Shown: positions 35,275 through 44,501 of the stretch, one piece after another
Position numbering within the stretch: the stretch's first letter is position 1
How the letters are laid out: each line of letters opens with the position of its first letter
NCBI GenBank assembly: GCA_019359355.1
Contig: JAHHHM010000003.1
Span: forward strand, 248,001 to 312,000
Origin: Microcoleus vaginatus WJT46-NPBG5
GTDB lineage: Bacteria; Cyanobacteriota; Cyanobacteriia; Cyanobacteriales; Oscillatoriaceae
Direction: 5' to 3'
Length of the DNA: 64,000 nt
Notes under the pieces: generated by a model
Databases searched by the model: none
What the model was told of the DNA's origin: nothing
What the model saw: the letters and a program-made list of their open reading frames with translations, nothing else
Translations under genes and position numbers: made by a program

Positions 35275-35697
35275 ATGGAAGACTGGCAAAAAAGTTTTTT
35301 TGAGATGTTGGAAGAAGCGACTCACGAGGTTGAACAGTTCTTCCTCGAAGTAACTGAAGAGGCAATCGAAGCGGTCGATGCCTTCTTTGAGCTTTCTTTC
35401 GAGCTTTCTGAAGAAATTACAGCACAAGTACAGAATACTTTTGTAAATGAGCTGGATCGGTTTTTAAATGATTTAGTCGAGCCGGTGTTCGATGTTTATT
35501 TGGAACTGGAAGAATTAGATTTTACCGATCAGCCTGATCAGTATGTGCATTATGTGGAACCCACATCGCAGAAACATCCAGCTTGTATGGGTTGCCGCAA
35601 TTATCATGGTCATGTTTACGGGGGAAATTTGTTAGTTTGCGGGATGCACCCCAGCGGTTGGGATGATGCAAATTGTCCGGACTGGGAAACCCATTAA
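35275..35697 (+). CDS. Acidic helical protein with Cys/His-rich C-terminal domain, unknown function
   Basis: The product has 140 residues. Residues 1-85 are extremely acidic amphipathic helix (MEDWQKSFFEMLEEATHEVE onward, with almost no basic residues). The last roughly 45 residues are compact and rich in Cys, His and Trp: HPACMGCRNYHGHVYGGN, LVCGMHPSGW, ANCPDWE. This suggests a metal-binding or Fe-S-like module, with four cysteines and several histidines. I believe such C-terminal domains recur in cyanobacteria, but I know no assigned function. The gene is isolated between two terminators. Confidence 0.72.
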   Translation: MEDWQKSFFEMLEEATHEVEQFFLEVTEEAIEAVDAFFELSFELSEEITAQVQNTFVNELDRFLNDLVEPVFDVYLELEELDFTDQPDQYVHYVEPTSQKHPACMGCRNYHGHVYGGNLLVCGMHPSGWDDANCPDWETH

Positions 35698-35700
35698 AAA

Positions 35701-35750
35701 TGCCGGTGTAGCGATCACGATTTTTTGGATGGCTACACCGGCACTTGTTT
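35701..35750 (+). terminator. Hairpin terminator candidate
   Basis: TGCCGGTGTAGC (35701-35712) and its exact complement at 35732-35743 form a 12-bp stem directly after the preceding stop, followed by CTTGTTT. Confidence 0.6.
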
Positions 35751-35810
35751 AGATGATAGAAGTTAGCCGGTTCGTTAAGGAATGAAGCCGGTTTTATAAT
35801 TTGAGAGTTA

Positions 35811-35845
35811 TAGCGGCTTGCAGTTGGCTGAAAACCGCTATATTT
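35811..35845. repeat. TATAGCGG inverted repeat
   Basis: TATAGCGG and CCGCTATA face each other across an 18-base loop downstream of the peptidoglycan-binding gene on the minus strand. It resembles a common cyanobacterial intergenic palindrome and may also end that gene. Confidence 0.45.
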
Positions 35846-35886
35846 ACAGAACTGAAAACGCAGTTGCTCAATGCGGTTTCCCGAAA

Positions 35887-36381
35887 TTAGCAGTGATAGG
35901 GCGCGTAAATTCGGCTCAAGGCATACCAAGTTGAGCTGCCGGTGATGCCATCAACGGCTAAATTGGCATTTTTTTGGAATGCTCGAAGCCCTCCATCAGT
36001 CCCAGGGCCAAAATCACCGTCAATGGTGGCTTTATAATTACCGGCATCTTTGAGGGCTTGCTGTAAAGTAATCACAGCCTGACCTTTACTGCCTTTTCGC
36101 AACACCGGCATATTAACGGGTGCGCCGGTGTAGAGTGCTTGCCAACTGATATTTCCGACTATGCCATCGGCTTTAAGGAAAACACGGCGCTGATAGGCTT
36201 TAACCGCTTCTAATGTTTTATGTCCGAAGTCGCCATCAGCATTGATGCAGTAACCCCAATGAATCAGCAGCTTTTGCATTTCCTTAACCGCTTCTCCCTT
36301 CGATCCAAAGAGCAGTTGGGGTTTATTCAATTGAGCGGCAGTGGCTTGAGCTTGGATGGGTTGGTTGTCTGTGGTTGGCAT
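35887..36381 (-). CDS. Peptidoglycan-binding (PG_binding_1) repeat protein
   Basis: From ATG 36381 the product has 164 residues; an upstream TTG at 36417 is less likely. Two peptidoglycan-binding repeats are evident, about residues 25-85 (GSKGEAVKEMQKLLIHWGY, DGDFGHKTLEAVKAYQ, KADGIVG) and 95-155 (GSKGQAVITLQQALKDAG, DGDFGPGTDGGLRAFQ, VDGITG). No catalytic domain and no clear signal peptide are visible, so it may act as a cell-wall-binding module alone. Each repeat keeps the G-x2-G-x2-V-x3-Q core. The gene is monocistronic. Confidence 0.88.
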   Translation of the reverse strand: MPTTDNQPIQAQATAAQLNKPQLLFGSKGEAVKEMQKLLIHWGYCINADGDFGHKTLEAVKAYQRRVFLKADGIVGNISWQALYTGAPVNMPVLRKGSKGQAVITLQQALKDAGNYKATIDGDFGPGTDGGLRAFQKNANLAVDGITGSSTWYALSRIYAPYHC

Positions 36382-36906
36382 AATCTTCTGGGTGGAGTGA
36401 ATGTCTACATTTACCAAGGTAAGGGGTCACACCCATCACCACCATCGCCCAATCAGTTCATCCACTAGCAGGCTTTATCAATCGTTCCATCAGTTCACCC
36501 ATTAGGATGAGGGTGATCGGCAGATTGTTGCAGTATTTAACCGCGTATTCCATCTGCTAGGGCAATTCTATATTTCCACAAAATGCGCCGGCAGCTTACA
36601 CTTAAGTAACGTAGAAAACTCGCAGTTTGTTGCGAGTTACTGCACACAGCTTTTTGCCGGCTTTGTTATGAAATGAAGCCGGTTTTACTTTTAGATGGGG
36701 GTTATGGGAGTGCCCGAAGGCTTTCTTGCAAAAGCTTCTATGTTAGGGGAATATCGCCTACCTACCTGCAAAAGCAAGTCATCGTAAAATATTACTCGCG
36801 CAAAAATGTCAGAATGCTTAAGTTTTAGGCGCTTAGTAGCATACAAGAAGAATGCCGGCTTGAAGGTGAAATTATTGAGTTTATTTAAATGAATCCTATT
36901 AATTAA

Positions 36907-37079
36907 ATGCAACCCCGCTATGAAATCACGCTCACGCAAGAAGCATGGGCGTAATTAGAAAATATTGCTAAACAATTTAACGTGTCGGTTTCAGAACTTT
37001 TTGAGCAAGTAGGTGGCAGTAAGCTGCTATTGTTAACCTTGAAGATTTAGAAGATGTTTTGGATGTGCGGTGCGATTAA
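36907..37079 (+). pseudogene. Broken small antitoxin-like gene
   Basis: ATG 36907 opens QPRYEITLTQEAWA, then a TAA stop after 15 codons interrupts ENIAKQFNVSVSELFEQV. A frameshift near 37010-37021 is needed to continue into AAIVNLEDLEDVLDVRCD and a stop at 37079. Joined, the pieces give about 57 residues, the size of a small DNA-binding antitoxin-type protein. It lies just upstream of an intact toxin-antitoxin pair. The family assignment is tentative; the two lesions are directly visible. Confidence 0.55.
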
Positions 37080-37131
37080 AGAGGGTTAAAATGAAGTATA
37101 TCAAAAATTAAACCGCCAAGGCTCGATACCT

Positions 37132-37386
37132 ATGTCATTACAACTTAAAATCGACTATCCAGAATCTCTACCAGACGCTATGCAGAAGTCACGAGAGCAA
37201 TTTGAAGAAGAGGCAAAATGGGCAATGGCAGCCAAACTTTTTGAAATGAAGCAAATTTCTTCTGGTACGGCAGCAGCTTTAGTTGGGACGGATCGAGTTT
37301 CTTTTCTACTCAATTTACATCGCTATAACGTTGTAGTAATTGATTTAACAGAAAAAGAACTTTTATCTGATTTAGAGAATGCCTGA
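37132..37386 (+). CDS. UPF0175 family antitoxin
   Basis: The product has 84 residues with the UPF0175 pattern: an N-terminal strand LQLKIDYPESLPDAM, helix REQFEEEAKWAMAAKLFEM, ISSGTAAALVGTDRVSFLLN (winged-helix-like recognition segment) and RYNVVVIDLTEKEL. Members are usually paired with DUF3368 PIN-type proteins. Its stop overlaps the toxin start by eight bases, indicating translational coupling. It probably represses its own promoter in complex with the toxin. Confidence 0.85.
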   Translation: MSLQLKIDYPESLPDAMQKSREQFEEEAKWAMAAKLFEMKQISSGTAAALVGTDRVSFLLNLHRYNVVVIDLTEKELLSDLENA

Positions 37387-37879
37387 AACTAAAATAATTG
37401 TCATCAACACTGCGCCGCTTATTTCTTTGGTTGCTGCTGTTGGCGATTTGACTTTATTACAATCTTTATACGATCAAGTCTTGGTTCCTTTTGAAGTCTG
37501 TCAAGAAATTCTCGCAGGCGGGAGTAGTAGCTTTGCCGTTGCGGAATTTGAGGCAGCATTTTGGTTACAAAAATGGCAAAATCCTCTCAATATATCCCCT
37601 CTGTTGCTGAATTCCCTGGATCGCGGTGAGGCGGCTGTTATTCAACTGGCTATGAATGAAAATATCACAACTGTCTGTATTGACGAGACAGCCGGCAGGC
37701 GAATTGCAAGATTGAGTGGTCTTTCTTTAACAGGTTCTATTGGTATTTTATTACGCGCCAAACGGGAAGGGTATTTAATCTCGATGAAGGAAGCTATTCA
37801 GCGCATGACTAATAAAGGAATTCGCTTAAGTGAAACTGTGATTAAATTTGCGCTTCAGCAATCGGGTGAAAGTGAGTAA
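37379..37879 (+). CDS. DUF3368 PIN-like toxin
   Basis: The product has 166 residues. The PIN-type acidic and polar residues are present: IVINTAPLISL at the start (an N-T-x-L variant of the usual D-T/S), EVCQEI around 40, LDRGEAAVIQLA near 82, and CIDETAGRRIARLSGL near 104. The conserved GSIGILLRAKREG follows. The first acidic residue seems replaced by Asn, as is common in DUF3368. RNase activity is inferred from the fold. It forms a coupled operon with the UPF0175 gene. Confidence 0.85.
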   Translation: MPETKIIVINTAPLISLVAAVGDLTLLQSLYDQVLVPFEVCQEILAGGSSSFAVAEFEAAFWLQKWQNPLNISPLLLNSLDRGEAAVIQLAMNENITTVCIDETAGRRIARLSGLSLTGSIGILLRAKREGYLISMKEAIQRMTNKGIRLSETVIKFALQQSGESE

Positions 37880-37930
37880 ATTTGAAAGTAGAGACGTTAC
37901 ACCGGCACCGTCTCTACTAACCACTAAAAA

Positions 37931-39937
37931 TTACACCATTGCGTAAACTTTCGCTTCCCAAGGGAAAATTCCTTCTCTGCCGGCCCACTCATTTGGCACC
38001 ATTCGATCTTGGGAAATTTCCTTCCACTGTTTGCCGGCAGGAATTCCGGGCCAATTGAGGACTTTATACTCTGAACCTGGAGGTGTACCGTAATCAGAGA
38101 AATTGGCAACAACAACCACCAATTTATCTGCTTGGTTGCCGCGCTGCCACACAACTACTCGCTTTCCTTCGCTGAAATCAGAATGAATAAAGTGAGTATC
38201 GGCTACTGCTAAGCCGTCATAAGTTGTGCGGAATTTAATCAACCTAGCGACATATTGAAAAATGCGCTGCCGCCAATCTTCTTTCACCCGGCTATAGTTA
38301 ACCGGATCAACTTGTTTGTGATTGCCATGTTCGTTACTAATATCCAAATCTTGCTCATCTGCAAATTCATCGCCGGCAAAAATCATCGGAACTCCCACCG
38401 CCGTTAATAAGCAGGTAAATGCTAACTTAATGCGCGATTCTGTGTCGTGAATTCCGTTGTTTTTTAGCCAGTTAAAAAAGCGTTCATTCCCCATGCCACC
38501 AACATCATGAGAGGTTAGGTAATTAACTGCTTCGTAATCATCGGCAAAGCCTAAAAGCCGGCAGTCAATTAGTTTACGCACACTCCTTTCAAAACTGGAT
38601 TCATCAAAGGCATTTTTGCCTAAAATTACTCGCCGGATAATTTGCTTAAACTTTTCGTTCCACAATCCATCTAGACGATTTTGATGAACGAGCGAGAGAG
38701 GAACGCTTAATTCTTCACCAACTACGAGAAATCGCTCATCGGCTCCATTTTGATTTTGCCAGCGCTCACGCCAGAGTAAACGAGAAAAATCTTTAAATTC
38801 CTCTAAAAAGTCGTAATTTGCAACATTATTTACGCTATCGAGGCGCAAACCATCCACTCGATAATATTGCAACCAGTGGGCGGCGTAGGCTTTCATATAC
38901 TCACGCGCCGGCACAAACCAAGACTTTTTCCCTGTAATCGGGTGATAGCCTTCTATCCAGTAATTGTATTTAAACAAATCTCCCCCAAAACCATCTCGCC
39001 CGCCTTGTTCGGGATCACCGGCACCCCATTTGATATAGAAATCTAAAAAGTTGATGTTGCGGTAAGAATTGTTGAGAGAAAATGCCATCACCGCATCAAC
39101 GAAAAACCGCAACCCGTGTTGATGGCAAGTCTTGATTAGATTGGCTAAATCTGTGGTGGCTGTGGGCACTGTTTGATGATCGGGTAAACCTAAATCGAAA
39201 TCTGCGGCAAAATAGTTGCCGGTGCCATAGCCCCACTCAAGCTGCTGATCGCTGTCTGCCGGGGGAAGCAATTCCAAGGCGTTAACGCCAAGTTCCACAA
39301 GATGAGCGCGGTTAATCAGTTCAGTGAGGGTGGGAAATGTCGGGGGAGTTTGTTCTGGAATTAACAAAGAAAGTACGTCGCGGAAGGTGCCGGTGCCCAC
39401 TGCAATCTCAGCCGTTGAGCCAATCCGCGCCCAGCGAGTCGGCAATTCGTAGATGACGAGTCGATTGTTGGGGGTGAGGGCGGATAAATCGGCATCGCCT
39501 TCCCAGCTAACCGTTTGTCCTTCAGGATCGCAGGGGATTAGCTGTCCATTTTTAAATAGAATCACACTGGCGGCATCAAAACTGGCAATTCCGCCTTTCT
39601 CTGCCGGCACCGGCGCAGGAAAACGCCGATCTACTGTCCAAGCCATCGGATCGGTGCAGTAGAGAACTTGGTAAGCTTCCGAGTAGGGAGCGGTGTCACG
39701 TACTTTGAACCAGTAAAAGTACACTTGTCCGTCTGTTAAACCGCAATCTTGCGCCGGCACTTCCCATAAATCGGAAAATTGTGCGGATTGTTTGAGCGGA
39801 ATTTCTTTAAAATTGTCAAACGTGGGTGACTCGGATGTTTTGAAAGTGCCTATGTAAAGCGCGGGTGTGGGTTCCAATGATCCCGGACGCCACAAGACAA
39901 AGTGCGTGTTTTTCCGATTGAATATATCAATTGACAT
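37931..39937 (-). CDS. GH13 alpha-amylase family glycoside hydrolase
   Basis: The protein has 668 residues. An N-terminal carbohydrate-binding-like region (about 1-180, FVLWRPGSLEPTPALYIG) precedes a TIM barrel. Conserved GH13 regions are RFFVDAVMAFSLN (I), GLRLDSVNN with the nucleophile Asp (II), FLVVGEELS with the acid/base Glu (III) and YLTSHDVGG with the third Asp (IV). Region I lacks the usual NH pair after the DAV. The extra region ELGVNALELLPPAD and the long insert before the barrel suggest a branching or debranching-type enzyme, but specificity cannot be fixed. No signal peptide is seen, so it probably acts on intracellular glycogen. Confidence 0.9.
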   Translation of the reverse strand: MSIDIFNRKNTHFVLWRPGSLEPTPALYIGTFKTSESPTFDNFKEIPLKQSAQFSDLWEVPAQDCGLTDGQVYFYWFKVRDTAPYSEAYQVLYCTDPMAWTVDRRFPAPVPAEKGGIASFDAASVILFKNGQLIPCDPEGQTVSWEGDADLSALTPNNRLVIYELPTRWARIGSTAEIAVGTGTFRDVLSLLIPEQTPPTFPTLTELINRAHLVELGVNALELLPPADSDQQLEWGYGTGNYFAADFDLGLPDHQTVPTATTDLANLIKTCHQHGLRFFVDAVMAFSLNNSYRNINFLDFYIKWGAGDPEQGGRDGFGGDLFKYNYWIEGYHPITGKKSWFVPAREYMKAYAAHWLQYYRVDGLRLDSVNNVANYDFLEEFKDFSRLLWRERWQNQNGADERFLVVGEELSVPLSLVHQNRLDGLWNEKFKQIIRRVILGKNAFDESSFERSVRKLIDCRLLGFADDYEAVNYLTSHDVGGMGNERFFNWLKNNGIHDTESRIKLAFTCLLTAVGVPMIFAGDEFADEQDLDISNEHGNHKQVDPVNYSRVKEDWRQRIFQYVARLIKFRTTYDGLAVADTHFIHSDFSEGKRVVVWQRGNQADKLVVVVANFSDYGTPPGSEYKVLNWPGIPAGKQWKEISQDRMVPNEWAGREGIFPWEAKVYAMV

Positions 39938-40079
39938 GGTAAATACCTTGTGTGAAAAAAGTGACCTGATGGGGTTTTCTGCTAACAGTTGCTGATTTCA
40001 GAAAACAAAATAAATAATTATAGAGTCATAGCAGTATAAACAATATAAAGTCATAACAGTCGCATTCATTCCTTTTGCA

Positions 40080-43000
40080 ATGAGCACTTCTCCCAATCTC
40101 AGTAATCGCTGGCAATTCTGGATCGACCGAGGCGGGACGTTTACCGATATTGTTGCCAAACGCCCCGATGGACAACTGTTGGTTCACAAGCTGCTGTCAG
40201 AAAATCCTGAACGCTATAGCGATGCGCCGGTGCAGGGAATTCGGGAGATTATGGGAATGGGTGCCGGCGAACCGATTCCCTCCGATTGCATTGAAGTCGT
40301 CAAAATGGGCACAACTGTCGCTACAAATGCCCTACTGGAACGTAAAGGGGATCGCACTGTATTACTCATTACAAAAGGCTTTCGGGACGCGCTTCGCATT
40401 GGCTACCAAAACCGGCCTGATATCTTCGCTCTGCACATTGTACTGCCAGAAATGCTCTATGAGCAGGTTATTGAGGTTGAAGAACGCCACAGCGCCCAAG
40501 GTGAAGCCTTAATTCCTTTAGAAGAAGCCGGTGCAGCCGCCGCGTTGCAAGAAGCTTACGATGCCGGCATTCGCAGTTGTGCAATTGTTTTGATGCACGG
40601 CTATCGTTACCCGACTCACGAGCAGCGTCTTGCGGAAATTGCACAAAAAATCGGATTCACTCAAATTTCAGTTTCTCACAAAGTTAGCCCGCTAATGAAG
40701 CTCGTGAGCCGGGGCGATACCACCGTCGTTGATGCCTATTTGTCCCCGATCCTGCGCCGGTATGTGGATCGAGTTGCCGGCGAGTTAGGCAATTCTGTCA
40801 AGCTAATGTTCATGCAATCGAACGGCGGATTGACGGATGCCCAGCAATTTCAGGGCAAAGACAGTATTTTATCAGGGCCGGCAGGCGGCATTGTCGGGGC
40901 AGTGCAGACGAGCAAAATTGCCGGTTTTGACAAAATTATCAGCTTTGACATGGGCGGCACCTCTACCGATGTGGCTCATTATAAGGGTGAATACGAGCGA
41001 GAATTTGAAACGGAAATCGCGGGCGTGCGGCTGCGAAACCCAATGATGGCAATTCATACCGTGGCTGCCGGTGGTGGTTCGGTTCTATTTTTTGACGGTT
41101 CCCGCTATCGGGTTGGCCCAGAATCGGCAGGAGCAAACCCTGGCCCTGCTGCCTACGGCAAAAATGGGCCACTGACGGTAACCGATTGTAATGTGATCAC
41201 CGGCAAAATTCAGCCGGCATTTTTCCCCAAGGTATTTGGCCCAAATGGGGATTTACCGCTGGATGCAGAAATTGTGCGGCAAAAGTTTGCCCAGTTGGCG
41301 CAAGAAATTGAGCAGGCAACGGGTGACAGGCGCACCCCGGAAGAAGTGGCGGCTGGGTTCCTGGCAATTGCTGTAGAAAAAATGGCAAGTGCGATTAAAA
41401 AAATCTCACTTCAGCGCGGCTATGATGTTTCTCAATATACCTTGTGCTGTTTTGGCGGTGCCGGTGGGCAACACGCTTGCTTAATTGCGGATGCATTGGG
41501 GATGAAACAGGTATTTATTCATCCTTACGCGGGGGTGCTTTCGGCTTATGGTATGGGTTTGGCGGATGTGGGGGTGATTCGGGAACGGGCGGTTGAGGCG
41601 GAGTTAAGCCGTGAGTTGGAGGCGGCATTAAAACAAGCATTAGCAGAGTTGGAGGCGGAAGGGAAAGGGGAATTAACCGCAGATGCAGGCAGTCTTAAGC
41701 AGATGGAAACGCTTGAGGTTTTGCAAAAGGTACGTCTGAGATATGAGGGGACAGATTCGGCGCTGATTGTCGATTTTGGCGATATTGCGGGGATGCGGGA
41801 GCAATTTGAGGAGGCACACCGGCAGCGTTATGGGTTTGTTCAACCGGAAAAGGCGCTAATTGTTGAGGCGGTTTCGGTTGAGTTGGTGGAAAAAATGGAA
41901 TCGCCGGCAGAGTTGGTGATTTCGCGGCGCACAGATGCGCTGCCGGTGCCGGTTGCTACGGTGCAGATGTATACTGCCGGCGAGTGGCAGGAGGTGCCGG
42001 TTTTTCAGCGAGAAGATTTACAACCTGGAGATCAAATTATCGGGCCGGCAATTATTATTGAAGCAACGGGTACGAATATTATTGAGCCGGCTTGGCAGGC
42101 AGAATTAACTGAGCGAAATCATTTAATTTTAAACCGCAGATGCACGCAGATAAACGCAGATGAAGAAAGTCGCAGTAATCAGCGTTTATCGGCGGTGGAT
42201 AAAGCAGATCCAGTCATGCTGGAGATTTTTAATAATCTGTTTCGGGCAATTGCAGAACAGATGGGAATTACGCTGCAAAATACGAGTTCCTCTGTCAATA
42301 TTAAAGAACGTCTTGATTTTTCCTGTGCGATATTTGATGGCAAGGGTGAGCTAATTGCGAATGCGCCTCATATTCCGGTACATTTAGGCTCGATGAGTGA
42401 GAGTGTCAAAGCTTTAATTACGGCGCGTGCCGGCACTTTTAAATCTGGAGATGTTTATGTGTCGAATAATCCCTACAACGGCGGCACTCACCTTCCTGAT
42501 ATTACCGTAATTACCCCTGTTTTCTCCCCCGCTTCCTCTCTCCCTCTCTTCTACCTCGCCTCACGCGGACATCATGCGGATATCGGCGGAATTACTCCAG
42601 GTTCAATGCCACCAAGTAGCACCAACGTTGAGCAAGAAGGTGTATTATTTGATAACTTCCTTTTGATAAGTCTAGGAAATTTTCAGGAAAAACAACTTTT
42701 AGAACAGCTCGCTTCTGGAAATTACCCCGCACGAAAGCCGGTTCAAAATCTCGCAGATTTGCAAGCGCAAGTTGCCGCAAACGAGCGAGGCGTACAAGAA
42801 CTACATAAGATGGTTGAGCATTACGGGTTGGAAACTGTACAAGCTTATATGAATTTTGTGCAGGATAATGCTGAGGAATCTGTACGCCGTGCAATTGCAG
42901 TTTTGAAGGATGGGGAATTTACCTATCCGATGGATAATGGCGGTGAGATTAAGGTAAAGATTTCTATTAATAAATCTAGTCGCAGCGCCAAGATAGATTT

Positions 43001-43736
43001 CACCGGCACCTCTGCTCAACTCAACAGTAACTTCAATGCGCCGGCAGCCGTGTGTAAGGCAGCCGTTTTATATGTTTTCCGCACCTTAGTTGAAGATGAT
43101 ATTCCCTTAAATGCCGGTTGTCTTAAACCGTTGGAAATTATTATTCCTGAAGGCTGTATGCTGAATCCGCGTTATCCGGCTGCTGTGGTTGCCGGCAATG
43201 TGGAGACTTCCCAAAATATCACCGATGCTTTGTATTGTGCACTGGGAGTCATGGCAGCATCTCAAGGAACGATGAATAATTTTACCTTTGGCAGCGAACG
43301 CTATCAATATTATGAAACGATTTGCGGCGGATCGGGAGCGGGAAATACGTTTGCCGGCACCGATGCAGTACAAACCCACATGACAAATTCTCGCCTCACC
43401 GATCCAGAGGTTTTAGAATGGCGTTTCCCGGTACTTTTAGAAAGTTTTTCCATTCGTCCCAATAGTGGTGGTAAAGGGCGTTTTTCGGGCGGAAATGGGG
43501 TAATTCGTCGTATCCGGTTTCTGGAACCGATGACGGCTGGAATATTATCAAGTCGTCGGATAATTCCGCCCTATGGGTTAAAGGGTGGAGAGGCCGGTGC
43601 TTTCGGAAAAAATTACGTGAACCGCAATGATGGAAGTGTCGAAGAATTAGGCAGTACAGCAGTTGTTGAAATGAATGCCGGTGATACTTTTATAATAGAA
43701 ACTCCTGGGGGTGGGGGTTTTGGTATTTCCCCTTAA
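40080..43736 (+). CDS. Fused hydantoinase A/B, 5-oxoprolinase-type
   Basis: The product has 1218 residues and probably opens 5-oxoproline to glutamate using ATP, as in the glutathione cycle. HyuA_N ([19 protein letters not shown]) and the hydantoinase A core ([39 protein letters not shown]) fill residues 10-680. HyuB follows from about 715 ([52 protein letters not shown]) and ends [14 protein letters not shown] and ETPGGGGFG. The fused layout is that of 5-oxoprolinases in eukaryotes and many bacteria. The A-B linker includes a dispersed repeat translated as [11 protein letters not shown], which replaces ordinary linker sequence without breaking the frame. Confidence 0.93.
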   Translation: MSTSPNLSNRWQFWIDRGGTFTDIVAKRPDGQLLVHKLLSENPERYSDAPVQGIREIMGMGAGEPIPSDCIEVVKMGTTVATNALLERKGDRTVLLITKGFRDALRIGYQNRPDIFALHIVLPEMLYEQVIEVEERHSAQGEALIPLEEAGAAAALQEAYDAGIRSCAIVLMHGYRYPTHEQRLAEIAQKIGFTQISVSHKVSPLMKLVSRGDTTVVDAYLSPILRRYVDRVAGELGNSVKLMFMQSNGGLTDAQQFQGKDSILSGPAGGIVGAVQTSKIAGFDKIISFDMGGTSTDVAHYKGEYEREFETEIAGVRLRNPMMAIHTVAAGGGSVLFFDGSRYRVGPESAGANPGPAAYGKNGPLTVTDCNVITGKIQPAFFPKVFGPNGDLPLDAEIVRQKFAQLAQEIEQATGDRRTPEEVAAGFLAIAVEKMASAIKKISLQRGYDVSQYTLCCFGGAGGQHACLIADALGMKQVFIHPYAGVLSAYGMGLADVGVIRERAVEAELSRELEAALKQALAELEAEGKGELTADAGSLKQMETLEVLQKVRLRYEGTDSALIVDFGDIAGMREQFEEAHRQRYGFVQPEKALIVEAVSVELVEKMESPAELVISRRTDALPVPVATVQMYTAGEWQEVPVFQREDLQPGDQIIGPAIIIEATGTNIIEPAWQAELTERNHLILNRRCTQINADEESRSNQRLSAVDKADPVMLEIFNNLFRAIAEQMGITLQNTSSSVNIKERLDFSCAIFDGKGELIANAPHIPVHLGSMSESVKALITARAGTFKSGDVYVSNNPYNGGTHLPDITVITPVFSPASSLPLFYLASRGHHADIGGITPGSMPPSSTNVEQEGVLFDNFLLISLGNFQEKQLLEQLASGNYPARKPVQNLADLQAQVAANERGVQELHKMVEHYGLETVQAYMNFVQDNAEESVRRAIAVLKDGEFTYPMDNGGEIKVKISINKSSRSAKIDFTGTSAQLNSNFNAPAAVCKAAVLYVFRTLVEDDIPLNAGCLKPLEIIIPEGCMLNPRYPAAVVAGNVETSQNITDALYCALGVMAASQGTMNNFTFGSERYQYYETICGGSGAGNTFAGTDAVQTHMTNSRLTDPEVLEWRFPVLLESFSIRPNSGGKGRFSGGNGVIRRIRFLEPMTAGILSSRRIIPPYGLKGGEAGAFGKNYVNRNDGSVEELGSTAVVEMNAGDTFIIETPGGGGFGISP
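41677..41696 (+). repeat. Partial GCAGAT repeat inside the oxoprolinase gene
   Basis: TTAACCGCAGATGCAGGCAG differs at one base from the start of the dispersed repeat at 10145. It encodes LTADAG in a low-conservation loop. The match is short and may be partly chance. Confidence 0.4.
42130..42201 (+). repeat. Dispersed GCAGAT repeat, copy 2, in frame in the oxoprolinase linker
   Basis: The first 30 bases are identical to 10146-10176. The right part, CAGCGTTTATCGGCGGT, is a decayed inverse copy, so the roughly 72-bp unit is palindromic. It is translated between the HyuA and HyuB domains. Confidence 0.75.
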
Positions 43737-43814
43737 TCAGTGAATTAGAATTCTGGATACGCAGGTTTATCTCTTCTCTAATCAGGGTTTGACTATAATG
43801 AGAAAAAGCTCAAA

Positions 43815-44414
43815 ATGCGATTACCCATGAACCCCCAAGTTTTAACGCAGCAACTTAACTCGGAACAGCGGTTTATCTTACGCGGTATTTCATGGCAGCA
43901 GTATAAAACACTGGAAGCAGCTTTAGAATCTATCCCAGGAGTTAGACTCGCTTATTTTCACAACACCCTGGAATTTATGACCATTTCTGAAGAACATGAA
44001 GATATTAAAAGCTTAATTGGAACATTAGTCGAGCTTTTCCTTTTGCAAGTTGGAATGCGTTACTACCGCCGGGGTGGGCAAACTCTTAAAAAAGAACCGG
44101 ATCTGGAATTAATGCCAGATGAAAGTTTTAATTTTGAAAGTAAAAAAGCTATTCCTGCTCTGGCTATTGAAGTGGTAATTACCAGCGGCAATACCGAAAA
44201 ATTAGAAGGTTATAAAATTTTAAATGTCCCTGAAGTTTGGTTTTGGAAAGCAGGAAAATTGAGTATTTACTCCTTGCAAGACGGAGGCTATCAAGAAAAT
44301 CTACAAAGTAAATTATTGCCTAATTTAGATTTAGCCTTGTTAGTTCGCTGTGCAAATATGGCGGATCAGTTTGACGCAATTGCAGAGTTTCGCAATGCAA
44401 TTCAACAGCAATAA
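43815..44414 (+). CDS. Uma2 (DUF820) family PD-(D/E)XK nuclease-like protein
   Basis: The product has 199 residues; ATG 43827 is an alternative start four codons in. The fold is shown by SWQQYKTLEAALESIPGVRLAY, the catalytic acidic patch EPDLELMPDESF at about 94-105, the strand PALAIEVVITSGNTEKLEGY with the E-x-V motif, and VPEVWFWKAGKLSIYSL. These genes are abundant in cyanobacteria and are thought to be restriction-like or transposon-associated nucleases; the role is uncertain. It is convergent with a pentapeptide gene. Confidence 0.88.
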   Translation: MRLPMNPQVLTQQLNSEQRFILRGISWQQYKTLEAALESIPGVRLAYFHNTLEFMTISEEHEDIKSLIGTLVELFLLQVGMRYYRRGGQTLKKEPDLELMPDESFNFESKKAIPALAIEVVITSGNTEKLEGYKILNVPEVWFWKAGKLSIYSLQDGGYQENLQSKLLPNLDLALLVRCANMADQFDAIAEFRNAIQQQ

Positions 44415-44501
44415 AATTGGCAGCCAACCACTTCGCCATAAAAAATATGATGACCTCTGCGCTGTGAAGTGTGCCGGCCTCTTCGGAAATACTCAGCAAA
44501 A

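Noticed and set aside
36691-36939. 82-codon minus-strand frame
   Set aside because: Overlaps the broken small gene on the other strand and shows no family likeness.
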